The notes beneath the pieces are model-generated. The model was not told the DNA's origin. It made no database searches and saw only the letters and a program-made list of their open reading frames with translations. The position numbers were made by a program, and so were the translations under genes. From NCBI RefSeq assembly GCF_963675165.1, contig NC_087392.1, positions 5,401,442 through 5,465,441 of the forward strand: a DNA stretch of 64,000 bases, written 5' to 3'. Position 1 is the stretch's first letter. Each line of letters starts with the position of its first letter. The stretch is from Halichondria panicea. Taxonomy: Eukaryota > Porifera > Demospongiae > Suberitida > Halichondriidae. Positions 1 to 13,818 of this stretch are shown piece by piece.

Positions 1-3000
1 AGCATGACAGGGCCAGTGCAGAGACTTACTGTACAACTAACACAAGTATTACAGGCACAAAGACATCATAATCAGTCTTTGGTACTGCAAGTCTGTACAT
101 GTGATTACCATATATTAACTAACAAACTCTCCATAACTTAATTAAGTATGTGCACACACACTCAATACTACAAGCCTTACACAGAAGCACACTATGTATG
201 TTTGTGAGCATACCTGTATTTTCATGAGGTGTGTGTATCGCAGTGAGTTCATGTTCTTGAGCATGTGTCCCTCGTCCAGTACGAGACAGTCTAGAGAGAG
301 CTTCCTAAAGAACTTCCTGTCCTCAGCCTGACCTATACACACATTGTACCTGCATGGGGACACAGGGATAGACCATAACTGAGGCATTGAGTGAACAGAT
401 TCAACTGTGTGCATGAGATCTATAGCAGTTGTGTAGAAATGCTCACAGCAGATGCACACATTGTACCTACAGCTATGTAGGTCAAGTTAACACAAAATTT
501 ATCAACAGTCTTATAGTTAGAACCACGGGGATTAAACAAGTGCCAGAGTATAATATCAAATTAGTGACAGTACATACGTTGTGAGGATGACATCAAAGTT
601 ATCACGATTGGAAAGGATCTCATATCTCATCTGAGACCTGTCCTGTTGGGAACCTGCAGTGAATCGTACACAAGTCAGTCCCTTCACATAGAGCAAATAC
701 CATACACTGTGTAGATGACATGCTCTAGTGAGAGCAGTACTGTACACACAAGCACTCACCCCAGTACGCTATGACTCTCATGGCTGGACACCACACCTCA
801 AACTCACGAACCCAATTGTCTACAAGGGAAAGCAATCTGGTGGAAATTACAATACATATACAGTACAGAGTCTTGTAATACAATCATGTTACTCTGAGAC
901 CACTTGGTAAAGGTCAGCAGTGTTTAGTTAGTACTGCACTTTACTACTATGGTTCGGGGATTCTTTCAACTGCCGAATTCTGTGGCCAAAAAATGATAAA
1001 TAATAGTACTTGACGTAAATTTGAAAGACGTCTTTCAGAAAATAGATCAACGGTACTAAGATGCTCAACTACCTCTCTCCCCTCTCCCCCCTCCCCGTTT
1101 AATTAATGGATCAGGGACTCCTCCTTCAGTTGCCATTACTTGAATTCCGTGGATCCAATTTAACGATTTTATGAAAGCTTACCCAAAAATGTGAGAGATA
1201 AAAACGTTAGATTAGATAATAGGGTCGAAAATAAATTTTAATTTTAATAATCCCCTACAACAGAGCTTATCTGAAGAGCTCTCCCTAGTGAGTACCTAGA
1301 GTGGAGGAGGGGACCACGACAAGGAAGTGACCACTGGAGCCCAGCTGATAGAGGTGAAACAGGAACGATATCGCCTCCACTGTCTTACCAAGACCCTGCA
1401 TTGGAGGGAGGAGACTGTTGAACACACTGGATTAGTGTGGAGCATTGCTTTAATAATATTGTTAGCAAATCTGGTGGCAAAATTGACAAACCACAATAGA
1501 CTGGGTGTTGCCCTCAGGCAATATGTGAATACTGAAAACACACCAGGAAACTTTGACGACTATTTTAATGCCTTTATAAAAGTAGAGAAGTATTATTTTC
1601 CCTCACAAAGTGGAAGTGGTAACAGTCTACAAAGGGGAAGGGGGCACTCACACTACCACCCTCATTAAAAGTAAGTAAGCTGTGCTTAATTTTTATGCAA
1701 AACAAGAAAACACGGATTGATTTATATTATGGGCGAAATAATAGAAGGGGGTCAACACAAGCTCTCTTCCTAGAACTAACTACAGCCACACAGTAATTAC
1801 TCCAATACACACACAACTGTGGCTGGTCTAGACAACACATCTGATTCCCCTAACCCTCATGCATTGGAGAGTACACACTAGGAGACTGGCTCACCATTTC
1901 ATCAGCCAGTATTGCATTGAGGTCTTGAGAGTGTAGCAGGACCAACCAGTTGAGACCAAGCAATTGATACTCCTTCAACTGAACACTGCACATGCAGGGA
2001 CAACAAGTACAACCACTTCACTCTATACACTAGACACCTGACCCCCTCAACACTGCCACCTCACTCTATACACTATACACCTGACCCCCTCAACACTGCC
2101 ACCTCACTCTATACACTATACACCTGACCCCCTCAACACTGCCACCTCACTCTATACACTATACACCTGACCCCCTCAACACTGCCACCTCACTCTATAC
2201 ACTATACACCTGACCCCCTCAACACTGCCACTTCACTCTATACACTATACACCTGACCCCCTCAACACTGCCACCTCACTCTATACACTATACACCTGAC
2301 CCCCTCAACACTGCCACCTCACTCTATACACTATACACCTGACCCCCTCAACACTGCCACCTCACTCTATACACTATACACCTGACCCCCTCAACACTGC
2401 CACCTCACTCTATACACTATACACCTGACCCCCTCAACACTGCCACCTCACTCTATACACTATACACCTGACCCCCTCAACACTGCCACCTCACTCTATA
2501 CACTATACACCTGACCCCCTCAACACTGCCACCTCACTCTATACACTATACACCTGACCCCCTCAACACTGCCACCTCACTCTATACACTATACACCTGA
2601 CCCCCTCAACACTGCCACCTCACTCTATACACTATACACCTGACCCCCTCAACACTGCCACCTCACTCTATACACTATACACCTGACCCCCTCAACACTG
2701 AGTGTCCATTACACTATTTTATACACCATGCAACTTGCAAAGATTTTCTAGTGCTTGACTGCTCACCTTGGGTTCATAACAGCAGGTTGTGCCGAGTACA
2801 CCACATCATCTCCAGTAGTACTCACACACTATAAAAGCAATGACAATAGAGTGGATATTTCACAACCAGTAGCTAAAATACAGAAGCTTTCCCTCGGCTG
2901 CTAAAGATACGTACTTCTGAGTTTTGCAGGTGAGAGAACTTGTCTTGGATGGAGGTGGAGATGGTCCTGCATTGAGCCAGTAGTCTAACAAGAACCTTCC

Positions 3001-3918
3001 TCTCTGCCAGTAGTGTCAGACAGCCTTCCAGCAACTGGGGGGTGGGGGACAGTCAAAGCAGGCTCTAGATTATAGATGGAGGGAGACCTACCTGTTCACT
3101 AAGACCCTTCTTTGCAACAAGAGCCTCCACCTACAGTACAAATACACACACACATTACTAATGCATATACGTACACTAAACACAAAGGACACAATAAAGT
3201 AGTTTATCAAAGACCTCGATTATTAAATAATAGTAGCCATGAAGATGATCTCTTACCAAATGCTTCCAGGTTTCAAAGGGTCGGTGTTTGTCAATCAGTT
3301 TAGCTTTGGTAACAGAGCAGCGTGGAATATCACACAGCTCATCCAGGGAGGAATCGTTCATAAACTTGAGGATTGACTTCTTCTGTTTGACGGAATAACC
3401 ATCTTCCTCTGATTCTGACCCACTGTACTCATCACGATAACTATCAGTCAACTCCACCACATCAGCAGTAGTCTCACAAGACTGTACACTTTGTTTGGTT
3501 TCCATCGACGACAACTTTGTTTTTGATGAACTACGATCATCATCGCTATCGCTACTTTCTATTAATATTATTTTCTTGACCTTCTTACAGTTTCTAGCGG
3601 CTTCACTGTGCATTTTAATTTCTTTTGAATCGTTTGTAATCTTGCTTTTCTGAAATGCAAACTTCTGGAGCTTTCTTCTTGAGTTGCTAAGCCATTCTGA
3701 TGATTCTTTGAGCTCCATTGCACGAGGTCTATCATTGCTGGAGGGTACATCTGAGTCACTGTCACTCTGTATGTACACTGAGCGTCTAGGGCAGCACTAA
3801 ATCTTCTAGGAGAGGTGTGTTCCTCAACTGCAGGGACTGTCAGAGAGGGGAGGAGGGAGGAGGGGGTTTCTGGGATTACCTCTTTTGAGGTTTCCACAGG
3901 AGGACTCACATTTTTATG
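1..3918 (-). pseudogene. SMARCAD1: SMARCAD1-like remodeler, copy A (partial, frameshifted)
   Basis: This is the 5' two thirds of a third SMARCAD1 copy, continuing past the left edge. Exons match copies B and C: acidic N-terminal exon (about 3257-3915), a 39-nt microexon near 3110, the LLEG...SHLQNSE exon near 2920-3045, the exon with [16 protein letters not shown] (about 1900-1990), the Walker A exon GLGKTVEAISFL (about 1300-1400), DNWVREFEVW (about 770-822), SQQDRSQMRYEILS (about 580-655) and the [11 protein letters not shown] exon (about 215-350). The N-terminal exon lacks about 223 bp present in copy B (B positions 14908-15130), replaced by 3 bp, so the frame shifts. Like copy B it lacks the first ~35 codons and an initiator ATG. 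A small transposon sits at its 5' edge. A shorter product from an internal ATG cannot be excluded, but the full protein cannot be made. Confidence 0.8.
2017..2703. repeat. 43-bp minisatellite in copy A, about 16 units
   Basis: About 16 near-perfect head-to-tail copies of a 43-bp unit that starts TCACTCTATACACTATACAC and ends AACACTGCCACC. It fills the SMARCAD1 intron just upstream (gene sense) of the QLKEYQLL exon. The same array, with different unit counts, sits in the equivalent introns of copies B and C. Confidence 0.95.
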
Positions 3919-4438
3919 CCTCGGTGCGCATGCGCAAGCGAGGTATACGGTAGTGTGTTTGTGTGTCTGTCTGTGTAGACTGCTACAGCTGCTCAAGGAT
4001 GAATCAAGTGCAAGTAAGAGTTTCTATAGGCTTCTAGTCATGTTTAAATTACTTGGATTTTAATTCGTGGATTTGCAAAATAATGCTTCTTTCTCGAGTT
4101 ATGCCTAGTTTTGCTTACTTGGAATGCCATTGCAGTCTTTTCAGAAGAGCACGTAGCCAAACTTGTTTACCGAGTTTTACTACTCTACTTAGTAGTTAGC
4201 TCTGCACTAGAACGCTAGCTATTGGTAGCTGCAAGAGTGAGAAAGAGAGCTGCAAGGCTCTACTGATGGCAGCCATTAATTTTACACTTGAACTTTTGGC
4301 ATCAATCGTTTTTAACAACAATCATGGTAGATCATTACCCACTCTTTGAGTTTGCATGCAGCAAAATAATTATTGCAAAAATGTTCAAGCTATTAGTAGC
4401 TTTTATGTTATGTAGCTTTGGCATCTCCACCGAGGCAT
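3916..4438. mobile_element. 523-bp MITE-like insertion at the 5' edge of copy A
   Basis: Copies A and B align on both sides of this block, but only A has it. Its ends are an 11-bp perfect inverted repeat: ATGCCTCGGTG at 3916-3926 and CACCGAGGCAT at 4428-4438. It holds no transposase frame, so it looks like a non-autonomous DNA element. I could not define a target-site duplication with confidence. Confidence 0.7.
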
Positions 4439-4935
4439 CAGCATCTTCTCATTGTCCATTGACTTGATTATAAAGGTTGGGCAAAGGTCTTTGCTCATGA
4501 TGTGTAAAAGCCTGCCCACTAGATCAGATAAAAGATAAAAGCTGACCAGAAAGTAAACACAAAGGTGAAATAAGTTGTTCATTTGACCACATCAATACCT
4601 TGGCCTATGATACTTTTTACTTCTAGGTGCATGCGCACTTCTGATTGAGTTTCCTACCTTTCAAGCCTCCTGGTGGATTTTTTAAGATGTCCTCTGTGCA
4701 TTTCAAGTACCAGTGGTGTATGGAGATGCACTCTCAAGTATAACTATGCATGCATGGGGATGCAATCATGCAATCCATAATCGTCATAATCTGTTATGAT
4801 TGTGTGGTTTCAAATATATTGTACAATAAAAACTGATTTGATTTGCTTGGAATAATAGTTACAAAATCACATATTCTCACTGACAATAAAACACAACACT
4901 GATCTGATAATAGATGAGAAGTATACTCAATAGTG
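4439..4935. other. Spacer between copy B 3' end and copy A 5' end
   Basis: Non-coding spacer of about 0.5 kb. It matches the spacer between copies C and B (15267-15627 plus 16490-16612), including the stretch starting CCCACTAGATCAGATAAAAG, so it is part of the duplicated unit. No gene is seen in it. Confidence 0.6.
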
Positions 4936-5710
4936 TTAGGTTGGGAGGTTCATAGTTTGAGATCTTGCTAGAGCCTTCTGTAGGAGACCAGTCACGTCCA
5001 ATTTATCATCTAGAGAAGGAAACAGTAAAGAACAGTAAATGTAATAGGAGTACAGTCAATCAAATACTGTGTACGTTAGTTAACTAGGTATCAGTAACAG
5101 ACATACATGTACATGGAGAAGAATTAGTTCATGCACAGGCAATCTGCTATGATAAACTTTTGACATAACGAAAATAACACCTCAGCTAGCTACAATACAG
5201 AGTGTCATACAGGGGAAAGGGGGATATCCCTCCTTAGCCCCAACCCCCCCCCCCCTAAAATGTGTTACTAGTTGCATGGCTGCATGAGTGTCCATAGCTG
5301 GCAATTTTACATACGTATTGAAACAGTTGACTTTTTTCTTCAAAATTTTCTGGTCACTTTTCTTATTTTCCCCCTCTACTTCAAAATCCTGTATGACACC
5401 CTGCCATACAATACTGTTATAGTGTACACTGTGTGCAGCCATCAATAATTACATTCACCAAAGCCGTTTAGATGCAACTCCCCACACAGTGTAAACACAG
5501 TGTCAATATTGTGACCATGCCCTCGTCCCTCACCGTGGTCAGTGGAGGCTGTGAGGTCGTGCTCCAGTCGCAGCTTGCTCTGTGCACACTGGAGGATGTC
5601 CTCTTCCACTGTCCCACCACCCACCAGCCTCAGCACCGTCACATCCCTGCATGCATGTATGGAGGGGGCATACAAAATGAATGAGAGAGTATGAACATGT
5701 AGAGGATCTA

Positions 5711-5893
<183 letters not shown>

Positions 5894-6692
5894 TCAATGA
5901 GTCTGTACAAGTGTGTGGGCGTTCTACATCACTAGAAGAAAAGTTCACCAGTGAAGACCATGAGATGTGTCTAGTCAGACATTAGCTACTGTACAGATAA
6001 TGGACAGGCTCAGTTACGCTAGACTAGTGTGTACAGGTCACCATCAACTCACCAGCCCTTGTTGATAGTAGGAACACGAAGATGCTCTCCTGTTCATTGA
6101 ACTGGTCTATTAGCCCCTGCCTGCAATCAAAGCACTCAATACGTACGATATCACACATGCACACACGCACACACACACATTGTAAAACTATAGTACTTCC
6201 CACTATACTGTATTGGCATAGCCTGTTATACACTCTTGCATGTCAACTACAAAGTGGGCACCAACTCACCTCTCAGTGACGGGTGTCTGGCCGTCCAGTC
6301 GGAGGTGGGCGTGGCCTTGTTGCTGTAGAAACACCTCAAGAATGTCGAGCATCATTGTAAACTGACTGAACACCAACACACGATCACCCTAGTCGGGAAA
6401 AATACTACAATAAATGTTGGCAATAAAAATGTTATTTATGTACTCACATTCTTTTTCAGTTGTGATAATTTTTTTGACAGGAATTCACATTTTCCTGACA
6501 TTCCCACCAAGCTCCCGGGTAGAGCGTATTCTGATAGTGACTACGTATGTGTGTACATGTGCATTACATAACATGTGACCACACCTCCTAATAATGACCA
6601 ACAGTACTGCATTGTGTACACACATAGTGAGCTACTAAATACATAAACTCTGCAATCCACAAACACAGTCACTGACCTCCATTATCCTATAC

Positions 6693-6695
6693 AAT

Positions 6696-6735
<40 letters not shown>

Positions 6736-6768
6736 ACACCCACACCCACACACACACACACACACACC
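6693..6768. repeat. (CA)n microsatellite at copy B exon 12 donor
   Basis: About 75 bp of CA dinucleotides with a few CCCACA interruptions. On the gene strand it is (GT)n beginning right after the exon that ends HNLCTLYK, so it forms the first bases of the intron. The matching tract in copy C is nearly 200 bp. Confidence 0.9.
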
Positions 6769-7447
6769 TTGTACAGTGTGCAGAGGTTGTGCAGCTCAAA
6801 GTCTGACATTACACTCATATCCTCCCACACAAGGTTGGGAGCAGCATCTCTGTGACTGGGCTCCTTTAGGATGGCCCTCACCATGCAGTGTAGGGTGTGG
6901 TCAGTGTAGTGATGTCTCAGGAGTAGGGGATGGTTGGTGGCCTTGCGAAGGTCTACCATCACGTCCATCCTCTTGTTGAGCTCATCACCTGTAGTGGAGA
7001 GGGGGTGCTCAGTACGGGGCACAAACACTGTAGCATAAAAATCTTTACGAATGAGCCAAATCAGCAGAAAATCTAACTACTGCGTTCTGGCAAGGATAGT
7101 ATTGTACCAGTTATAGGGGTTTATGATATTATTTTATCAATACACACAAAGTTCGCTTATGATATGATGCTCGTAAAACATTCTACTAATACGGTACAAT
7201 GCACAGATATACAATACACAAGCCCTTGGAACTACTGCACTAACCTACTAACAGCACTACTTACAGCCGCTTATCAATTAGTTTTGTTGCTAAGAAACCA
7301 CAATGTTAGGTATTCCGTGGTATTATACAAATGATGCGTCGTGAATATCTACTCTGCACATGATCACACACACACAAGCACATGATCACCCCTTTTCTAG
7401 CTAGCTTAAACCGTACACCTATACTTTGCTATTAACAAGCACTAGCT

Positions 7448-9652
7448 ATGGCTGAGAGACAAGACCGTGAACAAGAGTACATATTCAGAAATGTTCAACT
7501 CTTCAAGAATGATACCCTTGGTACTGGCTCCTACGGGGCAGTGTGTAAAGCCAAGTGTGACCAGCTACTCTGTGCTGCCAAGCTACTCTATCCAGTGCTC
7601 TTCCAAATAGCTGTTCCAGATCCTGGCAAAGAACATAGACACCCGTTTAGAAGATTCGAAACAGAGTGTGCATTTCTGAGTCGTATCAACCACCCCAACA
7701 TTGTACAGTACTTGGGGACCTATCGCGATCCCGACACAAATGCACCAGTTCTTCTCATGGAGCTCATGGACGAGAGTCTGACACACTTCCTGGAGTCATC
7801 ACCTGGAGACATTCCCTACCACATCCAAGTCAACCTCTCCTATGACATAGCTCAAGCACTTGCCTTTCTCCACTCCAATGGAATCATCCATCGCGACCTC
7901 TCCAGCAACAATGTCCTACTAATTGCAGGCACTCGAGCCAAAGTCACCGATTTCGGGATGTCCAAATTCAGGGACATAAATGTCAGCCGACTAGCCACAA
8001 TGACCAAATGCCCGGGAACACCAGCCTTCATGTCTCCTGAGGCACTAAACGAACCACCAGTGTACACAGAGAAACTAGACAACTTCTCATTTGGTGTGCT
8101 TGTAGTTCAGACCACAACTCGACAGTTTCCAAAGCCAACAGATCGATTCGAGAATATTCAAGTTCCCCATCCACGAAACCCAGGTCGCACAATTGAGGCT
8201 AAAATAGCAATCCCAGAACTAGAGAGAAGACAAGCTCACATGAGCCTGATTGAGCCCACCCACCCTCTACTGCCGATTGCTCGTCACTGCCTCAAAGACA
8301 GAGATGATAAACGACCATCTTCCCAACAGCTTTGCCAAACACTGGATGCTCTCAAGAGGACACCACGGTACCAAGAAAGCTCCCAACAAGACCTGCACCA
8401 GATGCTCAGAGAGAAAGATGAACAAATAACAGCTAAAGACAACCAACTACAAGCAAATGAACAGATTATAATGGAAAAAGACACACAGCTACAAGAAAAT
8501 CGAGAGACAACAATACAAAACAATGAACAGTTACACACACAAAATATTGAAATTGGTGAACTCACTACAAGACTAGGCCAAGCAACACAAGAAAACCAAA
8601 CCCTTCAACATGAGGCTGAAGCCAGAGAGAGACAGCTGAGGAGACTCAACCAAGAGTTGCAATCAAGTGAGGAGAACACTGCTGCCCTCCAACAAGCCAT
8701 CGATCAACGAGACAGAGAAGTGACTCAGCTGAGACAAGTGTTGGCAAGCAAGAACGAGGAATCTCACAATCTATCGACTCGAATGCACCAAGTCGCACTG
8801 CAAGATGAGCAAGCTACACCAATGAAACCTGTTACAATAGAGTCACTACCTGATGCACCTGATGGTATTGGGTATAGATCATCATCAGCCGTGATTGGAG
8901 ACAAGGCATACTTTAGTCCACACGGAAGTAAAACTGTTCATGAGTTCAGCAACAATCAGTGGTACGAGTTACCACCTTGCCCTAACCTGTACTTCACTAT
9001 TGTCAGTGTTAATGACATGCTCACAACTGTGGGGGGATATTCAGACACACAACAGTATAGTAACAAACTCTACAGCTACATTAACAACAAATGGGTCGAA
9101 CACTTCCCTCCCATGCCAACCAAACGGTGGACACCTGGAGCTGTGTACGCTAACAACACACTTGTAGTGGTAGGAGGATATAGTCATGCAAAACATTTAA
9201 ATACTGTTGAGATATTAAATACTGCTAACATGCGATGGTTTATTGTTAGCTCACTACCTGTGCCAACCAATCAATCATCAACAACGATCTGTGGAGACTA
9301 TGTGTACATACACCCACACAATCAAGTGAAGTATTCAGTGTACAAATGCTCATTAAGACAACTAACTCAATCCCAGCCAATCTCAGCTATATGGGAGAAG
9401 ATTGCCCCTTTGCCAGTTAGCTGGTCCACTCTTGTTACCATCAATGGCCACCTGCTGGCAGTGGGTGGGCGGGACTCCAATGGAGATAACACGAAGGACA
9501 TATATCAGTACAACGAGACATCATGGACTGTCATCAGTCAAATGTCAACACCTCGAGCAGCATGCCTCACTGCTGCCCTCCTTGGGAACAAACTGATGGT
9601 GGTGGGTGGAGTTGGTGCAGACAGAAAATGTGAAGTAATTACTTTTGTATAG
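7448..9652 (+). CDS. Kinase-coiled coil-Kelch protein, nested in SMARCAD1 copy B
   Basis: A single-exon gene of 734 codons lying antisense inside intron 11 of SMARCAD1 copy B. Residues about 20-300 form a protein kinase domain of TKL/RLK-like appearance. It has glycine loop GTGSYG (25-30), AAK with Lys45, helix-C Glu73, HRDLSSNN with Asp150 and Asn155, DFG at 168-170 and a SPEAL segment, so all catalytic residues are present. Residues about 310-440 are a Gln/Glu-rich coiled coil. Residues about 455-734 hold about six Kelch repeats with VGG and following W positions, expected to fold as a beta-propeller. I see no signal peptide or membrane segment, so it should be intracellular. The start is the first ATG, MAERQD, and the ORF is open to a TAG. 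Substrate and ligand are unknown. Its lack of introns contrasts with every neighbour except the nested twin, which could mean origin by retroposition (inference). Confidence 0.9.
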   Translation: MAERQDREQEYIFRNVQLFKNDTLGTGSYGAVCKAKCDQLLCAAKLLYPVLFQIAVPDPGKEHRHPFRRFETECAFLSRINHPNIVQYLGTYRDPDTNAPVLLMELMDESLTHFLESSPGDIPYHIQVNLSYDIAQALAFLHSNGIIHRDLSSNNVLLIAGTRAKVTDFGMSKFRDINVSRLATMTKCPGTPAFMSPEALNEPPVYTEKLDNFSFGVLVVQTTTRQFPKPTDRFENIQVPHPRNPGRTIEAKIAIPELERRQAHMSLIEPTHPLLPIARHCLKDRDDKRPSSQQLCQTLDALKRTPRYQESSQQDLHQMLREKDEQITAKDNQLQANEQIIMEKDTQLQENRETTIQNNEQLHTQNIEIGELTTRLGQATQENQTLQHEAEARERQLRRLNQELQSSEENTAALQQAIDQRDREVTQLRQVLASKNEESHNLSTRMHQVALQDEQATPMKPVTIESLPDAPDGIGYRSSSAVIGDKAYFSPHGSKTVHEFSNNQWYELPPCPNLYFTIVSVNDMLTTVGGYSDTQQYSNKLYSYINNKWVEHFPPMPTKRWTPGAVYANNTLVVVGGYSHAKHLNTVEILNTANMRWFIVSSLPVPTNQSSTTICGDYVYIHPHNQVKYSVYKCSLRQLTQSQPISAIWEKIAPLPVSWSTLVTINGHLLAVGGRDSNGDNTKDIYQYNETSWTVISQMSTPRAACLTAALLGNKLMVVGGVGADRKCEVITFV

Positions 9653-12600
9653 TTCCTAACTTGTTCTTTGTGTCTTATTGTTAATTTTGATGAAAGTTGT
9701 GGTGAGCAATATAGATTTGGGAGATAAAAAGTTTATATTTTGGTGATTTTGCTGTGCATGTGTTGTTAACATTACGTGAGATAGATTGAGATTAAAACAT
9801 TGGGAACTATTAATATGGTGATCCCTAACCTGATCATCAATACCAGCTATACGCTAGGCTAATTACTTCAACTGAACGAGCAGTGACACTCAGTAAATAA
9901 CTATGTTAAGAGTTGCATGATAACATAGCAGGTCAATTGACAACCATCTGCTACAATATTGAGGACAACACAATGTTTGAGGGTCTGTGAACAGAAGCAA
10001 TCTCTGCACATGAAACCACACCCACTGCCTCTCTTACGACTAACCCACAACACAAACTAGCCACAATCTCCCAACACACAACATTCCCCTGCAGGCACTC
10101 ACCATGTCGGCCCTGATTGACCCTGAGTGACCTCTCCACCACACCCCTGTACAACGTCTATTGAGTCTCCGTCAGCTGACAATGCTCCGTACTGGACACC
10201 TTGGCCGGGAGCTGACTCAGCACTTGTGACTTGAGCCTCCGCAGTGTGAAGGGTGTCATGATCTGCTTGGCCTGTCTCACTTGCTCCTGGTAGTAGGCAC
10301 TCAACTCGTCCACTCTCTGTGGGATGTGTGTGTGTGTGTGTGTGTGGGGGGGAGGGGTGCAGTGTGTGTGTGTGTGTGGGTGTGGGTGTGTGGGTGTGTG
10401 GGTGGGTAAGGGGGGCAGGGTATAGTAAGAACTGTGAACTGTACAGGGGAAAGCAACAAATTTTGGCTTACAAACTTTTGTGAACTGAAAAACACACTAT
10501 AAAGCATCTTTTAAAAGAGCTTTGGACAACCTAAATTCAAGTTCTGGTCATTCCAAATGACTCAAGGGCAACCTCCTATCCAATCACTCACCCTAGCTCT
10601 AGAGAAGGTGTTTCTGATTTGAGCAGAGAACGGAATAACGAAACTGAGTAGAGACATGAGCTCCAGCAGGTTGTTCTGTAGTGGAGTCTCCGTGAGCAGG
10701 AGTCTCCTCTTCGCCTGTAGCAATACCACCACAGGATTGTGTGAGTCACTGGGACAAGGTTTGAGCATGACAGGGCCAGTGCAGAGACTTACTGTACAAC
10801 TAACACAAGCACTACAGGCACAAAGACATCATAATCATTACACTCTTCAGTACTGCAAGTCTGTACATGTGATCACCCACTGCATATATTTACTATAAAA
10901 TACATCAACATCAAACACACTTTAAGTACGTGCACACACGCTCAATACTACAAGCCTTGCACAGAAGCACACTCTGTGTTTGTGATCATACCTGTATTTT
11001 CATGAGGTGTGTGTATCGCAGTGAGTTCATGTTCTTGAGCATGTGTCCCTCGTCCAGTACGAGACAGTCTAGAGAGAGCTTCCTAAAGAACTTCCTGTCC
11101 TCAGCCTGACCTATACACACATTGTACCTGCATGGGGACACAGGGATAGACCATAACTGAGGCATTGAGTGAACAGATTCAACTGTGTGCATGAGATCTA
11201 TAGCAGTTGTGTAGAAATGCTCACAGCAGATGCACACATTGTACCTACAGCTATGTAGGTCAGGTTAACACAAATGTCAACAGTCTTAAAGTTAGAACCA
11301 CGGGGATTAAACAAGTGCCAGAGTACAATATTAAATTAGTGACAGTACATACGTTGTGAGGATGACATCAAAGTTATCACGATTGGAAAGAATCTCATAT
11401 CTCATCTGAGACCTGTCCTGTTGGGAACCTGCAGTGAATCATACACAAGTCAGTCCCTTCACATAGAGCAAACACCATACACTGTGTAGATGACATGCTC
11501 TAGTGAGAGCAGTACTGTACACACAAGCACTCACCCCAGTACGCTATGACTGTCATGGCTGGACACCACACCTCAAACTCACGAACCCAATTGTCTACAA
11601 GGGAAAGCAATCTGGTGAAAATTGCAATACATATACAGTACAGAGTCTTGTAATACAATCATGTTACTCTGAGATCACTTGGTAAAGGTCAGCAGTGTTT
11701 AGTTAATACTGCACTTTACTACTATGGATGTTGAAAGATGGTCAACTACACCACCCCTCTCCCCTCTCCTCTCTCCCCTCTCCCCTCTCCCCGTTTAATT
11801 AATGGATCAGGGACTCCTCTTTCAGTTGCCATTACTTGAATTCTGTGGATCCAATTGAACAATTTTATGAAAGCTTACCCAAAATTGTGAGAGATAAAAG
11901 CGTTAGATTAGATGATAGGGCCGAAAATAAATTCTAATAATCCCGTACAACAGAGCTTATCTGAAGAGCTTTCCCTAGTGAGTACCTAGAGTGGAGGAGG
12001 GGACCACGACAAGGAAGTGACCACTGGAGCCCAGCTGATAGAGGTGGGACAGGAACGATATCGCCTCTACTGTCTTACCAAGACCCTGCATTGGAGGGAG
12101 GAGACTGTTACACACATTGGATTAGTGTGGAGCATTGCTTTGCTAGCAAATCTGGTGGCAACATTGACAAACCACAATAGACTGGGTGTTGCCCTCAGGC
12201 AATGTGTGAATACCCAAGGAAATTGAAAACTCACCAGGAAACTTTGATGACCATTATATAAAAGTAGAGAAGTATTATTTTCCCTCACAAAGTGGAAGTG
12301 GTAACAGTCTACAAAGGGGAAGGGGCACTCCCACTACCACCCTCATTAAAAGTAAGTAAGCTGTGCTTAATTTGTACGCAAAACAAGAAAACACAACAAG
12401 AAAACACGGATTGATTTATATGGGCGGAAATAATTAGAAGGGGGTCAACAAAGCTCTCTTCCTGGAACTAACTACAGCCACACAGTAATTACTCCAATAC
12501 ACACACAACTGTGGCTGGTCTAGACAACACATTCTGATTTCCCCTAACCCTCATGCATTGGAGAGTACACACTAGGAGACTGGCTCACCATTTCATCAGC

Positions 12601-12707
12601 CAGTATTGCATTGAGGTCTTGAGAGTGTAGCAGGACCAACCAGTTGAGACCAAGCAATTGATACTCCTTCAACTGAACACTGCACATGCAGGGACAACAA
12701 GTACAAC

Positions 12708-13818
12708 CACTTCACTCTATACACTATACACCTGACCCCCTCAACACTGCCACCTCACTCTATACACTATACACCTGACCCCCTCAACACTGCCACCTCA
12801 CTCTATACACTATACACCTGACCCCCTCAACACTGCCACCTCACTCCATACACTATACACCTGACCCCTCAACACTGCCACCTCACTCTATACACTATAC
12901 ACCTGACCCCCTCAACACTGCCACCTCACTCTATACACTATACACCTGACCCCCTCAACACTGCCACCTCACTCTATACACTATACACCTGACCCCCTCA
13001 ACACTGCCACCTCACTCTATACACTATACACCTGACCCCCTCAACACTGCCACCTCACTCTATACACTATACACCTGACCCCCTCAACACTGCCACCTCA
13101 CTCTATACACTATACACCTGACCCCCTCAACACTGCCACCTCACTCTATACACTATACACCTGACCCCCTCAACACTGCCACCTCACTCTATACACTATA
13201 CACCTGACCCCCTCAACACTGCCACCTCACTCTATACACTATACACCTGACCCCTCAACACTGCCACCTCACTCTATACACTATACACCTGACCCCCTCA
13301 ACACTGCCACCTCACTCTATACACTATACACCTGACCCCCTCAACACTGCCACCTCACTCTATACACTATACACCTGACCCCTCAACACTGCCACCTCAC
13401 TCTATACACTATACACCTGACCCCCTGAACACTGCCACCTCACTCTATACACTATACACCTGACCCCCTCAACACTGCCACCTCACTCTATCTATACACT
13501 ATACACCTGACCCCCTCAACACTGCCACCTCACTCTATACACTATACACCTGACCCCCTCAACACTGCCACCTCACTCTATACACCTGACCCCCTGAACA
13601 CTGCCACCTCACTCTATACACTATACACCTGACCCCCTCAACACTGCCACCTCACTCTATACACTATACACCTGACCCCCTCAACACTGCCACCTCACTC
13701 TATACACTATATACACCTGACCCCCTCAACACTGCCACCTCACTCTACACACTATACACCTGACCCCCTCAACACTGCCACCTCACTCTATACACTATAT
13801 ACCTGACCCTGAACACTG
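12708..13818. repeat. 43-bp minisatellite in copy B, about 26 units
   Basis: Longest of the three arrays, about 1.1 kb of the 43-bp unit. Several units carry small indels, for example a doubled CTATCTATA near 13490 and a shortened unit near 13580. It occupies the same SMARCAD1 intron as in copies A and C. Confidence 0.95.

Noticed and set aside
7448-9652. Minus-strand ORFs within the kinase-Kelch gene (7583-7786, 7852-8082, 8284-8565)
   Set aside because: Shadows of the strong plus-strand frame; they recur in the twin only because the DNA is nearly identical.
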